A DNA stretch of 64,000 nt from Ornithinicoccus sp045032955. Its GTDB lineage: Bacteria; Actinomycetota; Actinomycetes; Actinomycetales; Dermatophilaceae. A model generated the notes under the pieces. It searched no databases. It was not told where the DNA came from and saw nothing but the letters and a program-made list of their open reading frames with translations. How positions within the stretch are numbered: the first letter of the stretch is position 1; each line of letters opens with the position of its first letter. A program made the translations under genes and the position numbers. Positions 35,783-44,486 of the stretch are shown here, piece by piece. The stretch is from NCBI RefSeq assembly GCF_045032955.1, contig NZ_JBJFZU010000012.1:1-64000 (forward strand), given 5' to 3'.

Positions 35783-36808
35783 TCAGGCCTCGGGGCGCCG
35801 CGCCCACGGCAGGTCGGGCACGTCCCGGGCGAACGCGCCCAGCATCCGTTGCGCCCCCTCGACCGCGCTGAGCCGGTGCTCGCGCAGCTCCGTCTCCACG
35901 GACCGTGCCTCCTCCCGCACCCCGGGGGAGGCGCGGAAGCTGGACCACAGCTCGGTCTGCAGCAGTGACCACAGCCACTGCAGCTGCTGGTCGGCACGCC
36001 GCTGCTCGAGCCCCCCGTCACGGGCCAGGTGCTCGCGGTGGGCCAGCACCTGTTCCCAGACCTCGTCCAGCCCGCTGCCCTCGAGGGCGCTGCAGGTCAG
36101 CACCGGGACCCGGCGTCCCTCGTGGTCGCCGCGCAGCAGCCGCATCGCGATGGCCAGCTCCCGGGCGGTGCCCTTCGCCTCGACCGCGTGCCGGCCGTCG
36201 GCTTTGTTGACGGCGATGACGTCCGCGATCTCCAGGATCCCGCGCTTGATCCCCTGCAGCTGGTCCCCGGCCCGCGCCAGGGTGAGCAGCAGGAACGTGT
36301 CGACCATCTCGGCCACCGCCACCTCGGACTGCCCGACGCCGACCGTCTCCACGACCACCACGTCGAAACCGGCGGCCTCGACGACCACCATCGACTCCCG
36401 TGTGGCCCGTGCGACACCGCCCAGGTGCAGCCCGGTCGGGCTCGGCCGCACGAACGCCCCGTCCGCGGTCGCGAGCTCGCCCATCCGGGTCCGGTCGCCC
36501 AGGATCGACCCGCCGGAGCGGGACGAGGAGGGGTCGACGGCCAGCACCGCGACCCGGTGACCGCGCTCGAGGAGCCGCAGCCCGAGCGCGTTGATGAAGG
36601 TCGACTTCCCCGCGCCCGGCACGCCGGAGATCCCGAGCCGGACCGCGGTGGGTCCCGGGTATGTGCCCAGCTCCTGCAGCAGCGCCCGCGCGGCGACCCG
36701 GTGGTCGGCCCGGCTGGACTCCACCAGGGTGATGGCCCGGGCCAGGTGGGCACGCGACCCCGCCCGCACCCCGGCCGCGAGGTCGTCGACGTCGACCGGC
36801 CTAGGCAC
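35783..36808 (-). CDS. meaB: Methylmalonyl-CoA mutase-associated GTPase MeaB
   Basis: 341 aa. This G3E P-loop GTPase protects and loads adenosylcobalamin in the mutase. Walker A is GVPGAGKST near residue 60; VDPSSSRSGGSILGD, VETVGVGQSE (switch region) and VNKADG (base specificity) follow. A C-terminal helical arm (about 270-341) mediates dimerisation. GTG 36808 overlaps the mutB stop by 8 nt, as expected for an operon, and gives the usual length; longer readings into mutB are unlikely. It is the last gene of mutA-mutB-meaB. Confidence 0.92.
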   Translation of the reverse strand: MPRPVDVDDLAAGVRAGSRAHLARAITLVESSRADHRVAARALLQELGTYPGPTAVRLGISGVPGAGKSTFINALGLRLLERGHRVAVLAVDPSSSRSGGSILGDRTRMGELATADGAFVRPSPTGLHLGGVARATRESMVVVEAAGFDVVVVETVGVGQSEVAVAEMVDTFLLLTLARAGDQLQGIKRGILEIADVIAVNKADGRHAVEAKGTARELAIAMRLLRGDHEGRRVPVLTCSALEGSGLDEVWEQVLAHREHLARDGGLEQRRADQQLQWLWSLLQTELWSSFRASPGVREEARSVETELREHRLSAVEGAQRMLGAFARDVPDLPWARRPEA

Positions 36809-39110
36809 CCGGCGGCTCCCCGCCGTTCCCGGCAGCGCCGTCCGCGGCGGCGTCGCTGCCGTCGTGGCTGTTGCTGCCGTCGTGTCCGAGCCGCCGCCCC
36901 AGCTCACGGACCAGGTCCGCCGCCGCGGTGGGGATCACCGTGCCCGGCGGGTAGATCGCGTCCGCGCCGACCGAGCGCAGCTCCTCCATGTCCCCCTCGG
37001 GGATGACCCCGCCGACGACGATCATCATGTCCTCCCGGCCCAGCGCATCCAGCTCGCGCCGCACGGCGGGCACCAGGTAGAGGTGGCCGGCGGCCAGCGA
37101 CGACACCCCCACGACGTGCACATCACCCTCCACCGCCTGGCGGGCCGCCTCGGCCGGGGTCTGGAAGAGCGGGCCCACGTCCACGTCGAAGCCCAGGTCG
37201 GCGAAGGCGGTGGCGATCACCTTCTGCCCGCGGTCGTGCCCGTCCTGGCCCATCTTGGCGACCAGGATGCGGGGCCGGCGGCCCTCCGCCTGCTCGAACT
37301 CCTCCACCAGCGCCTGCGTGTGCTCCAGCGACGTCGATCCCATGGCTTCCTTCGAGTAGACCCCGCTGATCGTGCGGACCTGCGCGGTGAACCGGCCGAA
37401 GACCTGCTCCAGCGCGTCCGAGATCTCGCCGACGGTGGCGTGCGCCCGCGCGGCGTCGATGGCCAGCGCCAGCAGGTTGCCCCAGAGGTCGTCCTCGTCG
37501 GAGCGCTCCTCGTTCCCGGCCGCCGCGGTCAGCGCCTCCAGCGCGCGCCGGCAGGCCTCCTCGTCGCGCTCGGCCCGCAGCCGCTCCAACTTGGCGAGCT
37601 GGTCGCGGCGGACCTGCGCGTTGTCGATCTTCAGCACCTCGAGCGGCTCCGGGTGGTCCAACGGGTAGCGGTTCACCCCGACCAGGGGCTGGACCCCGCC
37701 GTCGATCCGGGCCTGGGTGCGGGCGGCGGCCTCCTCGATGCGCATCTTGGGGATGCCCTCCTCGATGGCGGCCGCCATCCCGCCGGCCTCCTCGACCTCC
37801 TCGATGTGCGCCCAGGCGGCCCGCGCCAGGTCATGGGTGAGGCGCTCGACATACGCGCTTCCACCCCACGGGTCGATGACCCGGGTGGTGCCGGACTCCT
37901 GCTGCAGGAAGAGCTGGGTGTTGCGCGCGATCCGTGCGCTGAAGTCGGTGGGCAGCGCGATCGCCTCGTCCAGGGCGTTGGTGTGCAGCGACTGGGTATG
38001 CCCCTGGGTCGCGGCCATCGCCTCGATGCAGGTGCGGGTCACGTTGTTGTAGACGTCCTGCGCGGTCAGCGACCAGCCGGAGGTCTGGCTGTGCGTGCGC
38101 AGCGACAGCGACTTCGGGTCCTGCGGGTCGAGGCGCTGCACCAGCCGGGCCCACAGCAGCCGGGCCGCGCGCAGCTTCGCGACCTCCATGTAGAAGTTCA
38201 TCCCGATGCCCCAGAAGAACGACAGCCGGGGCGCGAACGAGTCCACCGGCAGGCCCGCCGCCTGCCCGGCGCGCAGGTACTCGACCCCGTCGGCCAGCGT
38301 GTACGCCAGCTCCAGGTCGGCCGTGGCCCCGGCCTCCTGGATGTGGTACCCGGAGATCGAGATGGAGTTGAAGCGGGGCATCCGGGCGCTGGTCCAGGAG
38401 AAGATGTCGGAGATGATCCGCATGGAGGGGCCCGGCGGGTAGATGTAGGTGTTGCGGACCATGAACTCCTTGAGGATGTCGTTCTGGATGGTCCCGGACA
38501 GCTGCTCCGGAGCCACCCCCTGCTCCTCGGCGGCCACCACGTAGAGCGCCAGGATCGGCAGCACCGCGCCGTTCATGGTCATCGACACCGACATCTGGTC
38601 CAGCGGGATGCGGTCGAAGAGCTGGCGCATGTCCAGGATCGAGTCGATCGCGACGCCGGCCATCCCGACGTCCCCCTCGACCCGCGGGTGGTCGGAGTCG
38701 TAGCCGCGGTGGGTCGCCAGGTCGAAGGCGACGGACAGCCCCTTCTGGCCGGCCGCGAGGTTGCGGCGGTAGAACGCGTTGGACTCGGTCGCGGTCGAGA
38801 AACCGGCATACTGCCGGATCGTCCAGGGCTGGTTGACGTACATCGTCGGGTACGGCCCGCGCAGGAACGGCGGCAGCCCCGGGTAGGTGTCCAGGAAGTC
38901 GAGCGGCGCGCGCTGCTCCTCGCCGTAGACCGGGGGGACCCGGATGTGCTCAGGGGTATGCCATCCCTCGCCGGGCTGCTCCTGCCCCGCCTCGGGCGAC
39001 GCCCGGTCGGGGTCGGGGGCAACCATCCGCGACGCTCGGTCGGTCTCAGGGGAACCACTCGCGACGCTCGGTGGGGAAACCAGGGGGACGGTGCTGAAGT
39101 CGGGGATCAC
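36801..39110 (-). CDS. mutB: Methylmalonyl-CoA mutase large subunit
   Basis: 769 aa. The TIM-barrel catalytic part (about 60-570) has YPTMYVNQPWTIRQYAGFS and SISGYHIQEAGA; the C-terminal cobalamin domain has KMGQDGHDRGQKVI near residue 620, whose His is the cobalt ligand. It interconverts succinyl-CoA and methylmalonyl-CoA for propionate metabolism. GTG 39110 overlaps the mutA stop as GTGA. An insertion-like segment near residues 12-40 (DRASRMVAPDPDRAS) is encoded by degenerate copies of the genome's tandem repeat. The tail after about 745 is Asp/Gly/Ser-rich and species-specific. Confidence 0.93.
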   Translation of the reverse strand: MIPDFSTVPLVSPPSVASGSPETDRASRMVAPDPDRASPEAGQEQPGEGWHTPEHIRVPPVYGEEQRAPLDFLDTYPGLPPFLRGPYPTMYVNQPWTIRQYAGFSTATESNAFYRRNLAAGQKGLSVAFDLATHRGYDSDHPRVEGDVGMAGVAIDSILDMRQLFDRIPLDQMSVSMTMNGAVLPILALYVVAAEEQGVAPEQLSGTIQNDILKEFMVRNTYIYPPGPSMRIISDIFSWTSARMPRFNSISISGYHIQEAGATADLELAYTLADGVEYLRAGQAAGLPVDSFAPRLSFFWGIGMNFYMEVAKLRAARLLWARLVQRLDPQDPKSLSLRTHSQTSGWSLTAQDVYNNVTRTCIEAMAATQGHTQSLHTNALDEAIALPTDFSARIARNTQLFLQQESGTTRVIDPWGGSAYVERLTHDLARAAWAHIEEVEEAGGMAAAIEEGIPKMRIEEAAARTQARIDGGVQPLVGVNRYPLDHPEPLEVLKIDNAQVRRDQLAKLERLRAERDEEACRRALEALTAAAGNEERSDEDDLWGNLLALAIDAARAHATVGEISDALEQVFGRFTAQVRTISGVYSKEAMGSTSLEHTQALVEEFEQAEGRRPRILVAKMGQDGHDRGQKVIATAFADLGFDVDVGPLFQTPAEAARQAVEGDVHVVGVSSLAAGHLYLVPAVRRELDALGREDMMIVVGGVIPEGDMEELRSVGADAIYPPGTVIPTAAADLVRELGRRLGHDGSNSHDGSDAAADGAAGNGGEPPGA
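38996..39077. repeat. Repeat-family copies inside mutB (array B)
   Basis: Three copies of GCGACGCYCGGTSGG-like sequence begin at 38996, 39029 and 39061, about 32-33 bp apart. They share the CGACGCTCGGTC core of the 22-bp repeats at 57467, 58299 and elsewhere, but are in frame within the N-terminus of mutB and encode DRAS motifs. Confidence 0.65.
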
Positions 39111-40993
39111 CGGGGCACCTCCAGGGTGTCGAGCAGGTCGTCGAGGAAGGCGACCGCGTCCATCCCGGTGCGGACCGTGCCGTCCACCAGGGTCTGCTCC
39201 TCGGCGTCGCCCAGCTCGTGCGCGGACCCGGCCAGCAGCACCTTCCGGGCACCCGCCTGACGTAGCGCCCGCGCCACCGCGGGGCCGTGCTCGGCATACA
39301 GCGCGGGGGAGGAGCAGAGCAGCGCGACCATGCTGCCGGAAGCCGTGAACCCGTCGGCCTGCTCTGCGGGATCGGTCGACTCGGTCGCCGTGGTGGCGAT
39401 GCCTGCGGCGGCCAGCAGACCGGACGCGAAGGTCTCGCGGGCCCCGTAGTCCCGCCGCAGGCCCAGGGTGGCCAGGAAGACCCGGGCGCCCTCGGCACCG
39501 GCCGCCCGGTCGTGCAGGGCCTCGAAGACCGCCGCGTCCCGGACCCGGGGCAGACCACCCCCGGCAGGTTCCGGACGGGGTGTCCGGGGCAGCGGCGGCG
39601 CCGGGGCGGCAGGGAAGGTGCTCACCCCGGTGATCGCGGCGCTGCGGTGGGCGATCCGGTCGGCGCGCTCGGCGCGGCTCGCGGCGAGGGTGTCGGAGAC
39701 CAGGGTGGAGCCGGTCAGTGCCCTGGCCATGCCGCCCTCGGCCTCGAGGCGCTGGAACAGCTCCCAGGCCCGCTCCGCGAGCTGGTCGGTGAGCGACTCG
39801 ACGTACCAGGAGCCCCCGGCGGGGTCGGTGACCCGGCCGATGTTGGACTCCTCGGCGAGCACCACCTGGGTGTTCCGGGCGACCCGGCGGGAGAACGCGT
39901 CCGGGTAGCCGTGCACGTGGTCGAAGGGGAGCACGGTGACCGCCTCGGCACCCCCGGCGACCGCCGCGAAGGTGGCGGTGGTGACCCGCAGCATGTTGAC
40001 CCAGGGGTCGTCGCGGGTGAGCATCCGCCACGAGGTGACCGCGTGCTGGCGGGCCCCACGGTGCTCGGCGGGCACCCCGCACGCCTCACCCACGCGGGCC
40101 CACAGCTGGCGCAGCGCCCGCAGCCGGGCGATCGTCAGGAACTGGTCGGCGCCGGCGGAGACCCGGAAGTCGATCTGGCCCACCCCCTGCGCCGGGGCCA
40201 CCCCGGCGGCCTCGAGGGCCCGCAGGTAGTCGACCCCTGTGGCCAGCGCGAACGCCAGCTCGTCGACGTCGGCGGCGCCGGCGTCGTGGAACACCCCCGC
40301 GTCCACGGTCAGCGCCCGCATCCCGGGGTGCTCGGCCCCGGTCTCGCGGGTCAGTTCGGCGACCGGCGACAGGTCCACCGCGGTGCCGGTGACCGCGGCC
40401 AGTCCGATCGGGTCCAGCCCGAGGTTGCCGGCCACCCCCCGGCCGCCACGCTCCCGGCATACCTCCAGCAGCGCGCGGGCCGCCCCCACCTGGTCGTCCT
40501 CGCTGGAGACGACGACCGGGGCCAGGTCCAGCTCGACGCCGCCCAGCACCTGGGCCAGGTCGCCCGGCGCGACCGCCCCGGAGCCGACCTTCACCCAGAT
40601 CGAGGTGGCCCCCCGCTCCAGGTCGGTGAGCACCGCGTCGTGCCCGGCGCCGGCGTCCGGGTCGTCGTGCAGGGCTCGCACGTCCCAGGCGTCCATCTGC
40701 CCCGAGCCCACGGACAGCCCGCGCCGGAAGGGCGCCTCGCCGGGCATCCCCAGGGTGCGCTCGTCACGTTCGTAGAGCGGCTCGATCCGTAGGCCGTCGA
40801 CGGTGCGGGTGCGCAGCGACTCCAGGCACTGCTCCAGGTCGAGCTGCCGGTCCGGCGGGCGCCGGCGGTTGAGGGTGCGGGCCACCTGGGCCTCCCACTG
40901 CTCGCGGGTCGGCGCGGGGAAGTCCGCACCGAGCCGGAGCACCTCCGGCATCGCCTCCACGACGGCCTCGGCCGGCTGGATGCTCTCCTCCAT
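39107..40993 (-). CDS. mutA: Methylmalonyl-CoA mutase small subunit
   Basis: 628 aa. It has the mutase fold without catalytic residues, and the C-terminal domain lacks the cobalamin DxHxxG motif (here CSSPALYAEHGPAVARAL), as expected for MutA, which stabilises MutB. ATG 40993 is chosen: the protein then starts MEESIQPAEA and GGGAG lies upstream; GTG 41023 in frame is possible but has less support. It is the first gene of a leftward mutA-mutB-meaB operon, and a TAGCAT box (rightward coordinate about 41032-41037) may be its -10. Confidence 0.9.
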   Translation of the reverse strand: MEESIQPAEAVVEAMPEVLRLGADFPAPTREQWEAQVARTLNRRRPPDRQLDLEQCLESLRTRTVDGLRIEPLYERDERTLGMPGEAPFRRGLSVGSGQMDAWDVRALHDDPDAGAGHDAVLTDLERGATSIWVKVGSGAVAPGDLAQVLGGVELDLAPVVVSSEDDQVGAARALLEVCRERGGRGVAGNLGLDPIGLAAVTGTAVDLSPVAELTRETGAEHPGMRALTVDAGVFHDAGAADVDELAFALATGVDYLRALEAAGVAPAQGVGQIDFRVSAGADQFLTIARLRALRQLWARVGEACGVPAEHRGARQHAVTSWRMLTRDDPWVNMLRVTTATFAAVAGGAEAVTVLPFDHVHGYPDAFSRRVARNTQVVLAEESNIGRVTDPAGGSWYVESLTDQLAERAWELFQRLEAEGGMARALTGSTLVSDTLAASRAERADRIAHRSAAITGVSTFPAAPAPPLPRTPRPEPAGGGLPRVRDAAVFEALHDRAAGAEGARVFLATLGLRRDYGARETFASGLLAAAGIATTATESTDPAEQADGFTASGSMVALLCSSPALYAEHGPAVARALRQAGARKVLLAGSAHELGDAEEQTLVDGTVRTGMDAVAFLDDLLDTLEVPR

Positions 40994-41266
40994 CGGGTGG
41001 ACTCTCCCTCGAGTGACGGGCACGTGAGGGTGATGCTATCGCCGGGGTCCGTCACCGGTGTCGCCTGCCGGGCACGCCCCACGGGGATGCCCTGCCGAGA
41101 AAGCTCGGATCCGCCGCTGTTGTCGCAGCGGCAGATCTGCTTTTCCTGGCAGGTTGGTGCTGCTGTGGTCTGCGGGGCAGTGAGTGACCGGCGGCGCGCG
41201 GTCGCCACGCCCAGGGGCGGGGACAGGAACAGGGACTATTGTCGGGAGGGACGACGAGGAGGCCCG
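40994..41266. other. Divergent region between mutA and a membrane protein gene
   Basis: The left edge holds a minus-strand TAGCAT box for mutA and the right side a plus-strand TATTGT box (about 41237-41242) before ribosome site GAGGAGG. Small hairpins such as CCGCTG/CAGCGG near 41112 lie between. I see no gene or RNA family. Confidence 0.4.
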
Positions 41267-41665
41267 ATGACGCTGTCCCCCCACGGCTCCACCGCCGTGG
41301 ACACCGGATCGCTGCGCAAGGGGCTGCCGATCATGATCCTGGGCGGCATCCTGGCCTGGGTCAGCGGTCAGTCCTGGAGCGTCCAGCGGGGCTCCGGAGA
41401 GCTCTTCCAGCTGGTGATGGCCTACGGCAACCTGGCGATCATGGCGGGCGCCGCCCAGCTCATCGCCGGCCTGCGGGGCCGCCCCTGGATGATGGCCACC
41501 GCCGGCGCGGCGGGGATGACCGTCCCGTGGTTCTTCGGGCTCGCCGTCGCCCAGCAGGGGGAGGGGGTGCTGGTCCCGACGCTGCTGGTGCTGGTGACCA
41601 GCTGGGGAATGACGTATGCCCTGTCGACGGCGATCCGGGTGTGGCTGCGCCGACGCCAGCGCTAG
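41267..41665 (+). CDS. Four-helix membrane protein, unknown function
   Basis: 132 aa. Four membrane helices fill most of the protein, with a short N-terminal tail and a basic C-terminus RVWLRRRQR, so both ends face the cytosol. No family is recognised. ATG 41267 has a strong GAGGAGG site 4-11 nt upstream and a TATTGT box 25 nt further. It is a single gene that ends 4 nt before the stop of the convergent aminotransferase gene. Confidence 0.7.
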   Translation: MTLSPHGSTAVDTGSLRKGLPIMILGGILAWVSGQSWSVQRGSGELFQLVMAYGNLAIMAGAAQLIAGLRGRPWMMATAGAAGMTVPWFFGLAVAQQGEGVLVPTLLVLVTSWGMTYALSTAIRVWLRRRQR

Positions 41666-41669
41666 GACC

Positions 41670-42758
41670 TCAGCGGATCAGCCAGGCCCCGGCGACCTCG
41701 ACCAGCCGGTCGTTGGCCTCGGTCTCACCGATGGTGCAGCGGACCCCGTCCCCGGCGAACGGGCGCACCATCAGCCCTCGGGCCTGCGCGGCCTGCGCGA
41801 ACGGCACGGCGTCGTCACCCAGCGGCAGCCACAGGAAGTTGCCCTGCGCCTGCGGCACGTCCCAGCCCTGCTCGCGCAGCGCCGCGACGACCCGCTCCCG
41901 CTCGGCGACCAGGCCCTCGACCCGTCCGAGCAGCTCGTCCCGGGCGGCGAGGCTGGCGATGGCCGCCTGCTGGGCCAGGTCGGTGACCCCGAACGGGGTG
42001 GCCGCCTTGCGCAGCGCGGTCGCCACCTCCGGGTGCGCGACGGCATACCCCACACGCAGCCCGGCCAGTCCGTACGCCTTGGAGAAGGTGCGCAGCACGA
42101 CCACGTTCGGGCGCCCGGCGGCAACGGCCAGGGCGTCCGGCACGTCCGCCTCGGTGGTGAACTCCAGGTATGCCTCGTCGATGACGACCAGCACGTCCTG
42201 CGGGACCTTCTCCAGGAAGGCCTCGAGCTCCGTGGCGCGAACCGCCGGGCCGGTGGGGTTGTTGGGGGTGCAGACGAGCACCAGCCGGGTGCGGTCGGTG
42301 ATCGCGGCGGCCATCGCGTCCAGGTCGTGCCGCGCCGTGCCCTCCTCCAGCGGCACCTGGACCGAGGTGGCACCGGAGAGCGCCACGACGATCGGGTAGG
42401 CCTCGAAGCTGCGCCAGGCGTAGACCACCTCGTCCCCCGGGTCGCAGGTGATCGCGACCAGCTGGGTGAGCACGGCGACGCTGCCGGTGCCGGTGGCGAC
42501 CTGCTCGGCCGGGACGCCGAGGTCGTCGGCCAGCGCCTGGGTCAGGGAGACCACCCCCATGTCGGGGTAACGGTTGACCCGGGAGGCCGCCTCGGAGATC
42601 GCCTCCAGCACCGAGGGCAGCGGCGGGTGCGGGTTCTCGTTCGAGGAGATCTTGTATGCCGTGAGGCCCTCGACCGGGGCGGGGGGCTTGCCGGGGACGT
42701 AGGCCGGGACGCCGGCGAGGGCGGTCCGCAGGCGGACGCGGGAGGTCTGCTCGGTCAT
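41670..42758 (-). CDS. pat: Aromatic amino acid / histidinol-phosphate-type aminotransferase (Pat)
   Basis: 362 aa, fold-type I PLP enzyme. Motifs are SSNENPHPPLPSVLEAI, RYPDMG, CTPNNPTGP, DEAYLEF and RTFSKAYGLAGLRVGYA with the PLP Lys. The protein follows the M. tuberculosis HisC2/Pat pattern (PAYVPGK, VVYAWRSFEAYP, NFLWLPLG), so phenylalanine or aromatic transamination is more likely than the histidine pathway; no his genes are nearby. ATG 42758 follows TACGCT by 6 nt, a leaderless arrangement. Confidence 0.85.
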   Translation of the reverse strand: MTEQTSRVRLRTALAGVPAYVPGKPPAPVEGLTAYKISSNENPHPPLPSVLEAISEAASRVNRYPDMGVVSLTQALADDLGVPAEQVATGTGSVAVLTQLVAITCDPGDEVVYAWRSFEAYPIVVALSGATSVQVPLEEGTARHDLDAMAAAITDRTRLVLVCTPNNPTGPAVRATELEAFLEKVPQDVLVVIDEAYLEFTTEADVPDALAVAAGRPNVVVLRTFSKAYGLAGLRVGYAVAHPEVATALRKAATPFGVTDLAQQAAIASLAARDELLGRVEGLVAERERVVAALREQGWDVPQAQGNFLWLPLGDDAVPFAQAAQARGLMVRPFAGDGVRCTIGETEANDRLVEVAGAWLIR

Positions 42759-42764
42759 GGGCAC

Positions 42765-42770
42765 AGCGTA
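42765..42770 (-). promoter_or_regulatory. Leaderless promoter of pat (TACGCT)
   Basis: On the minus strand TACGCT ends 6 nt before ATG 42758. No ribosome site lies between. Confidence 0.5.
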
Positions 42771-42850
42771 TCGGCGTGCCCGACCGGGCCCTCCGGACGG
42801 AGGACCCGGTCGGCGCGCCCGGCTGCCGCCGGTCGGCGAGGGCGGAGCGC

Positions 42851-44242
42851 TCAGCCCCGGCCGGGCTTGACCCGGTTGCCGTCCTCGTCGACGGTGTAGA
42901 CCTGCTTGGCGCCGTTGCTGCGCTTCTCGATCCGCACGCCGTCGTGGAACACCCCGTCGGCGGTCCGCGCCTCGTAGCTGATGGTGTCGTCGTCGACGTC
43001 GATCAGCTGGTACAGCTGGACGCCCTCCGCGGTGGAGACCGGCTGACCGCCGTTGTCGGTCCAGTTCCCCAGGTCGTTCAGGGAGTACATCTTGGCCCCG
43101 GACACCGACACCACGTAGACGGTGCCGTCGTGGATCCCGGAGCGTCCCTGCTCGGCGTTCTGCTGGTGTCCACGGCCGTAGGTGTGGTCGTGACCCTGCA
43201 GCACCAGGTCGACGTCGTGCTCCTGGAGGATCGGGTCCCAGTAGTCGCGCACCCGCTGGTTGTTGCGGCTGCCGGTCATCGCGAAGACCGGGTGGTGGAA
43301 GGTGACGACGCTCCACTTCCCCGGGTTCTCCTCCAGCGCCTGGTCCAGGTAGTCGGCCTGCGCCTGCATGTCCTCGTCGTTGTTGAGGTTGGAGTTCAGC
43401 CCGATGAAGCGCACCCCCTCGTAGTCCACGTGGTAGGCGGTCTCCGGGTGCTCGGCGTTGACGCTCTCCGGGCCGTTGTCGGGGAAGGCGAACTGCTTGT
43501 CCCAGTAGGGGGCCAGCACCCCGCTGCGGTACTCGTGGTTGCCGGGGATGGCGAGGCTGTTGATGCCACCGTTGATCCAGCCGGCGGCGTCGAACCACTC
43601 GCCCCACTCGTTGTCCCGGGTGGACACGTCGACGAGGTCGCCGGCGTGCACGATGAGGTCGGCCTGGGGGCGGTCCACGAAGGCCCGTCGGAAGACTCGG
43701 GACACGTGCTCGTGGACCTCGTTCTGGGCGTCCCCGTAGTAGATGAAGGAGAACGGCTCGGCCTCGCCGCTGGCCGTCTGGAACTCCATCCACTCGCTCC
43801 AGTTGGTGCCGTCCCCCACCCGGTAGAGGTAGTCGGTGTCGGCGTCCAGGCCCTCGAAGGTCACGGTGTGGAAACGGACCGGGAAGCCCAGGTCGGCCAT
43901 CATCGGCTCGGTGCTCTGCGCCGGGACGGCGGTCGCGGCGTCGTCGAAGGAGGGACCGGGGGCCATCGGGCTGATCTCCGCCTGCGCCGTCATCACCTCG
44001 CTGCTGGTGCGCCAGCTGACGGCCTGCGAGGTGGCGGTGTCCTCGGTCGGGGTGAGGATGACCCGGTCGGGCATCGGGGAGGGTGCGTGCCGCTCGGCGT
44101 CCGGGTAGGGCTCGGCGACGAGTGCGTCACCGAGCGCCGTGCCCATCAGGGGCCCGCCGAGCAGGAGGGCGCCGGCCGAGACCAGGGCACCGGTGCGGAG
44201 CCGGCGTCGGCGGTGACCGTGCGGGCCAGTACTGCGAGTCAT
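42851..44242 (-). CDS. Secreted purple-acid-phosphatase-like metallophosphoesterase
   Basis: 463 aa. A basic N-terminus (GHRRRRLR) and hydrophobic stretch (about 18-38) form a signal peptide. A fibronectin-like N-terminal domain (about 60-165) is typical of purple acid phosphatases. The metal-binding motifs follow in order: YYGDAQ, HAGDLVD, GNHE, FHHPV and GHDHTYGR. It should release phosphate from organic esters outside the cell. ATG 44242 has GAGAGG 7 nt upstream. A Pho-box-like repeat lies upstream (44378), consistent with induction by phosphate starvation (inference). Confidence 0.88.
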   Translation of the reverse strand: MTRSTGPHGHRRRRLRTGALVSAGALLLGGPLMGTALGDALVAEPYPDAERHAPSPMPDRVILTPTEDTATSQAVSWRTSSEVMTAQAEISPMAPGPSFDDAATAVPAQSTEPMMADLGFPVRFHTVTFEGLDADTDYLYRVGDGTNWSEWMEFQTASGEAEPFSFIYYGDAQNEVHEHVSRVFRRAFVDRPQADLIVHAGDLVDVSTRDNEWGEWFDAAGWINGGINSLAIPGNHEYRSGVLAPYWDKQFAFPDNGPESVNAEHPETAYHVDYEGVRFIGLNSNLNNDEDMQAQADYLDQALEENPGKWSVVTFHHPVFAMTGSRNNQRVRDYWDPILQEHDVDLVLQGHDHTYGRGHQQNAEQGRSGIHDGTVYVVSVSGAKMYSLNDLGNWTDNGGQPVSTAEGVQLYQLIDVDDDTISYEARTADGVFHDGVRIEKRSNGAKQVYTVDEDGNRVKPGRG

Positions 44243-44377
44243 CGAACTACCTCTCGAGGTGTGCGGGATCGGACACCCGCCACCCTGGTCACCGCGGGTT
44301 GCCCTGGGGCGGGCAGCAACCGAATGGATGGTGAAGTCGTCGGGGACCGAGGGTGCACAGCAGGTATGCGGGAACCC

Positions 44378-44421
44378 GTTCACGCCCCCGGTGGTCCTCG
44401 TTCACCCGCTGGTGACCCGCC
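44378..44421. promoter_or_regulatory. PhoP (PHO) box candidate
   Basis: Four 11-nt units in register start at 44378, 44389, 44400 and 44411. The third, GTTCACCCGCT, matches the Streptomyces direct-repeat consensus G(G/T)TCAYYYR(G/C)G at 10 of 11 positions; the fourth, GGTGACCCGCC, at about 9. The first also begins GTTCAC. It lies between the phosphatase gene and the divergent secreted-protein gene, so it could serve either. Confidence 0.5.
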
Positions 44422-44486
44422 GTGCGTCTCGCGCCCCTTCACTGGCCGCGCCCGCCGCCCCCGGACACCCGAAAGGTCTGACCACC

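Noticed and set aside
36801..40082. A single 1,093-codon open frame spanning mutB and part of mutA
   Set aside because: The N-terminal third is an out-of-frame reading of mutA. GTG 39110 overlapping the mutA stop gives a standard MutB length.
35783..40993. mutA-mutB-meaB as an unusual cluster
   Set aside because: This gene order is standard in actinobacteria; only the repeat segment in mutB is odd.
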